Shown here one piece after another: positions 61,713 to 64,000 of a stretch of 64,000 bases of DNA. The notes below the pieces were generated by a model, which was given only the letters and a program-made list of their open reading frames with translations, had not been told where the DNA came from and did not search any database. The translations under genes and the position numbers were made by a program. The stretch lies in assembly GCF_014252955.1 (NCBI RefSeq), contig NZ_JACMIA010000001.1:1364001-1428000 (forward strand), given 5' to 3'. Positions within the stretch are counted from its first letter, which is position 1. The number at the start of each line of letters is the position of its first letter. Source of the stretch: Stappia sp. 28M-7 (lineage in GTDB: Bacteria > Pseudomonadota > Alphaproteobacteria > Rhizobiales > Stappiaceae).

Positions 61713-64000
61713 AGGCCTTCATGTTTCCAGGGCAAGGCGCGCAGCGCGTCGGCATGGGCGAGGGGCTGTTCGAGGCCTTTCCGCAGCTCGTTGCCGAGGC
61801 GGACGCCGTTCTGGGATACTCCATCGCGCAGCTGTGTCTGGAAGGGCCGATGGATCGGCTCACCCGCACGCAGTTCACCCAGCCCGCGCTCTATGTGGTC
61901 AACGCGCTGACCTATCTCCGTCATGTCCGCGAGGCCGGCGAACGGCCGGATTTCGTCCTCGGGCACAGCGTTTCGGAATATGTCGCCCTGTTCGCCGCGG
62001 GAGCTGTCGATTTCGCCAGCGGCCTGTCGATGGTAGCGCGACGCGGGGCGCTGATGGGCGGGGCAAGCGGCGGCGGCATGGCCGCTGTGATCGGTCTCGA
62101 TGCCGACGGCATTGCGGCGGTGATCGACCGCAATGGCCTGAGGGACGTCTTCGCCGCCAACTACAACACGCCCCGGCAGATCGTCGTGTCCGGCCGTCGC
62201 GAGGCAGTGGTCGCCGCCGAGCCGCTGTTCCGCGAGGCGGGTGCCAGCCATTATGTTGTCCTGCCGGTGAGCGGGGCCTTTCACACGCCCTACATGGAGG
62301 CCGCGCGCACAGCGTTCGCCGAGCATCTGGCAAGCCTGACCTTCAAGGCGCCCGAGATCCCCGTCATCTCCAACGTGACCGCACGGCCACATGAGGCTGG
62401 AACTCTGCGCGAGCGGATGATCGAGCAGATCACCGCGCCGGTGCGCTGGGCCGAGAGCATCCGCTACCTGCTGGCCAAGGGCGTCACCTTCGCCGATGTC
62501 ACCGAACTGGGGCCGGCCGGCAGCGCCGTGGTCAAGCCGATGGTGAAGCGCACGGAACTCGAGGCGGGGCCGCTCGACGCGAGCCTGCTGGCGCGCGAGG
62601 AGGCGGACGCGGCTGCGGCCGCGAGGATCGTCGAGCCGGAGCTCGAGACCGCCCGAAAGGCGTCGGATGAAACGCCGTCTCCCAGGCTCAACGGCCATGC
62701 GTCTTTCCGGTTCAGTCCGGAAAATCTCGGCTCGCGTGCCTTTTGCGAGGCGTTCGGGCTCGAATATCCCTATGTCGCCGGCGCGATGTATCAGGGCATC
62801 GCCTCGGTCGCTCTGGTGGAGCGCATGGCCCGCGCCGGCCTGCTCGGCTTCTTCGGGGCGGGCGGCCTGCCGATGGCCGAGGTAGAGCGCGCGATCCTTC
62901 GCCTGCGCGACGTGCTTCCCGAGGGCGCGCCCTACGGCATCAATTTCATCGCCCATGTGAACAGGCCGCATCTGGAGGATGAGCTCACCGATCTCCTGAT
63001 CCGGCACGGCGTCGGCATCATCGAGGCCTCCGCCTTCATGGAGGTGACGCCGGCTCTGGTGCGCTACCGCGCCGCCGGGCTTGAGGACCAGGGCGGTGGC
63101 CGGATCGCCGCGCGCAACCGCATCATCGCCAAGGTGTCCCGGCCCGATGTTGCCTCGCAGTTCCTGGCGCCCGCGCCCGAGCGGCTGCTGAGCAAGCTGC
63201 TCGCAAGCGGCGCGATCACCGCTGACGAGGCCAACCTGCTGCGCCAGGTACCGATGGCCGATGCCATCTGCGTCGAGGCGGACTCGGGCGGGCATACCGA
63301 CCAGGGCATGCCTTTCGCCCTGATCCCGGCCGTGCTGAAGGTGCGGGACGAGGCGCAGGCGTGCTTTGCGAAGTTCGGCCCGATCTTCGTCGGGTCGGGC
63401 GGCGGCATCGGCACGCCGGAGGCGGCAGCGGCCGTCTTCATGCTGGGGGCCGACTTCATCGTCACCGGCTCCGTCAACCAGTGCACCGTCGAGGCCGGGA
63501 CCAGCGATGCGGTCAAGGACCTGCTGGAAGGCATCAACGTCCACGACACGGCCTATGCGCCGTCGGGCGAGATGTTCGAGCTGGGCGCCAAGGTGCAGGT
63601 GCTGAAGAAGGGGCTGTTCTTCCCCGCCCGTGCCGAAAAGCTGGTCTCGCTCTACCGTCAGCACGAGAGCCTCGAGGAGATCGAAGCGAAGCTGCGCCAG
63701 CAGATCGAGGAACGCTATTTCCGTCGCAGCTTCGACGAGGTGTTCCGCGATGTGGCGATGAGCTATCCGGCATCCGAGATCGAGCGCGCGGAGCGCTCGC
63801 CCCGGCATCGCATGGGCCTCGTCTTCCGTCGCTACTTCAAGGACACGACCACCTGGGCGCTTGCAGGCGATCTCGATCACAAGGTCGACTTCCAGGTGCA
63901 TTGCGGCCCGGCGCTCGGCGCGTTCAACCAGCGGGTCGAGGGCAGCGAGCTTGCGTCCTGGCGCGCCCGCCATGCCGACGTCATCGCGGCGCGGCTGCTG
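61709..64000 (+). CDS. Acyltransferase-enoylreductase fusion (PfaD/PksE-type), 3' end missing
   Basis: Open from the ATG at 61709 to the end of the window, 764 residues, with no stop. Residues 1-310: malonyl-transferase fold with FPGQGAQ, GHSVSE (Ser87; the second Gly of the usual GHSxGE is Ser here) and GAFH (His192), a malonyl-type pattern. From about residue 330: flavin-dependent enoylreductase of the PfaD family (FGAGGLPMAEVE, EADSGGHTDQG, GSGGGIGTPEAAAAVFMLGADFIVTGSVNQ). This is the trans-acting AT-ER of trans-AT PKS clusters: it supplies extender units and reduces double bonds on the chain. The synthases are expected downstream. Confidence 0.9.
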   Translation, partial: MKAFMFPGQGAQRVGMGEGLFEAFPQLVAEADAVLGYSIAQLCLEGPMDRLTRTQFTQPALYVVNALTYLRHVREAGERPDFVLGHSVSEYVALFAAGAVDFASGLSMVARRGALMGGASGGGMAAVIGLDADGIAAVIDRNGLRDVFAANYNTPRQIVVSGRREAVVAAEPLFREAGASHYVVLPVSGAFHTPYMEAARTAFAEHLASLTFKAPEIPVISNVTARPHEAGTLRERMIEQITAPVRWAESIRYLLAKGVTFADVTELGPAGSAVVKPMVKRTELEAGPLDASLLAREEADAAAAARIVEPELETARKASDETPSPRLNGHASFRFSPENLGSRAFCEAFGLEYPYVAGAMYQGIASVALVERMARAGLLGFFGAGGLPMAEVERAILRLRDVLPEGAPYGINFIAHVNRPHLEDELTDLLIRHGVGIIEASAFMEVTPALVRYRAAGLEDQGGGRIAARNRIIAKVSRPDVASQFLAPAPERLLSKLLASGAITADEANLLRQVPMADAICVEADSGGHTDQGMPFALIPAVLKVRDEAQACFAKFGPIFVGSGGGIGTPEAAAAVFMLGADFIVTGSVNQCTVEAGTSDAVKDLLEGINVHDTAYAPSGEMFELGAKVQVLKKGLFFPARAEKLVSLYRQHESLEEIEAKLRQQIEERYFRRSFDEVFRDVAMSYPASEIERAERSPRHRMGLVFRRYFKDTTTWALAGDLDHKVDFQVHCGPALGAFNQRVEGSELASWRARHADVIAARLL

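Overview
The window is high-GC DNA (roughly two thirds G+C by eye) with dense, often overlapping genes. It fits a heterotrophic, probably marine, alphaproteobacterium; the ectoine uptake genes, the several TRAP transporters and the polyketide genes would suit the Stappiaceae (Stappia/Labrenzia/Roseibium), but that placement is inference. No rRNA, tRNA, CRISPR array, insertion sequence or phage gene was seen. The first and last genes run off the window.

Layout. (1) 1-4.3 kb: fused TRAP permease, LysR regulator and an amidohydrolase. (2) 4.3-10.5 kb: GntR regulator and an ehuBCDA-eutBC operon for ectoine/hydroxyectoine uptake and the first steps of use. (3) 10.5-11.6 kb: a lone, very divergent SecY-like membrane protein. 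(4) 12-29.2 kb: a complete-looking RiPP operon. It holds a 75-residue Ser/Thr/Cys/Gly-rich precursor, an ABC-2 exporter, a split LanB-type dehydratase (separate elimination and glutamylation proteins), a YcaO cyclodehydratase with a short E1-like partner, a double-domain SagB-type dehydrogenase fused to a PqqD-like leader-binding domain, an M50 protease, a secreted VOC protein, a MacAB-like exporter and a ChaN-like protein. The logic is that of goadsporin-type azole plus dehydroamino-acid peptides. (5) 29.2-35.4 kb: TonB receptor, MFS carrier, methyltransferase and TetR (metallophore-like uptake), then a repeat-rich intergenic region and an unrecognised gene. (6) 35.4-42.1 kb: HMG-CoA lyase, HMG-CoA reductase, TRAP transporter and MocR regulator, best read as mevalonate catabolism. 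(7) 42.1-47.4 kb: shikimate dehydrogenase, GntR, TRAP transporter and type II dehydroquinase, best read as quinate/shikimate use. (8) 47.4-64 kb: tailoring and accessory arm of a trans-AT polyketide cluster, with free acyltransferase, phosphopantetheinyl transferase, metallophosphoesterase, FkbM methyltransferase, P450, beta-branching cassette (HMG synthase, ACP, Cys-to-Ser ketosynthase, enoyl-CoA hydratase), asparagine-synthase-type amidotransferase with its own ACP, two cyclic-peptide-type ABC half-transporters and an AT-enoylreductase fusion cut by the window end. The modular synthases should lie beyond 64 kb.

How they work together. Regions 1, 2, 6 and 7 pair a periplasmic uptake system with catabolic enzymes and a local regulator, and several have a hairpin just after the binding-protein gene that may set transporter stoichiometry. 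Regions 4 and 8 are specialised-metabolite loci. The amidotransferase/ACP pair plus beta-branching enzymes point to an amide- or glutarimide-type trans-AT polyketide; sesbanimide-like is one hypothesis. The least expected items are the dehydratase-containing azole RiPP system in an alphaproteobacterium, the SecY paralogue, and a phosphopantetheinyl transferase facing a metallophosphoesterase, recalling mycobacterial PptT/PptH.
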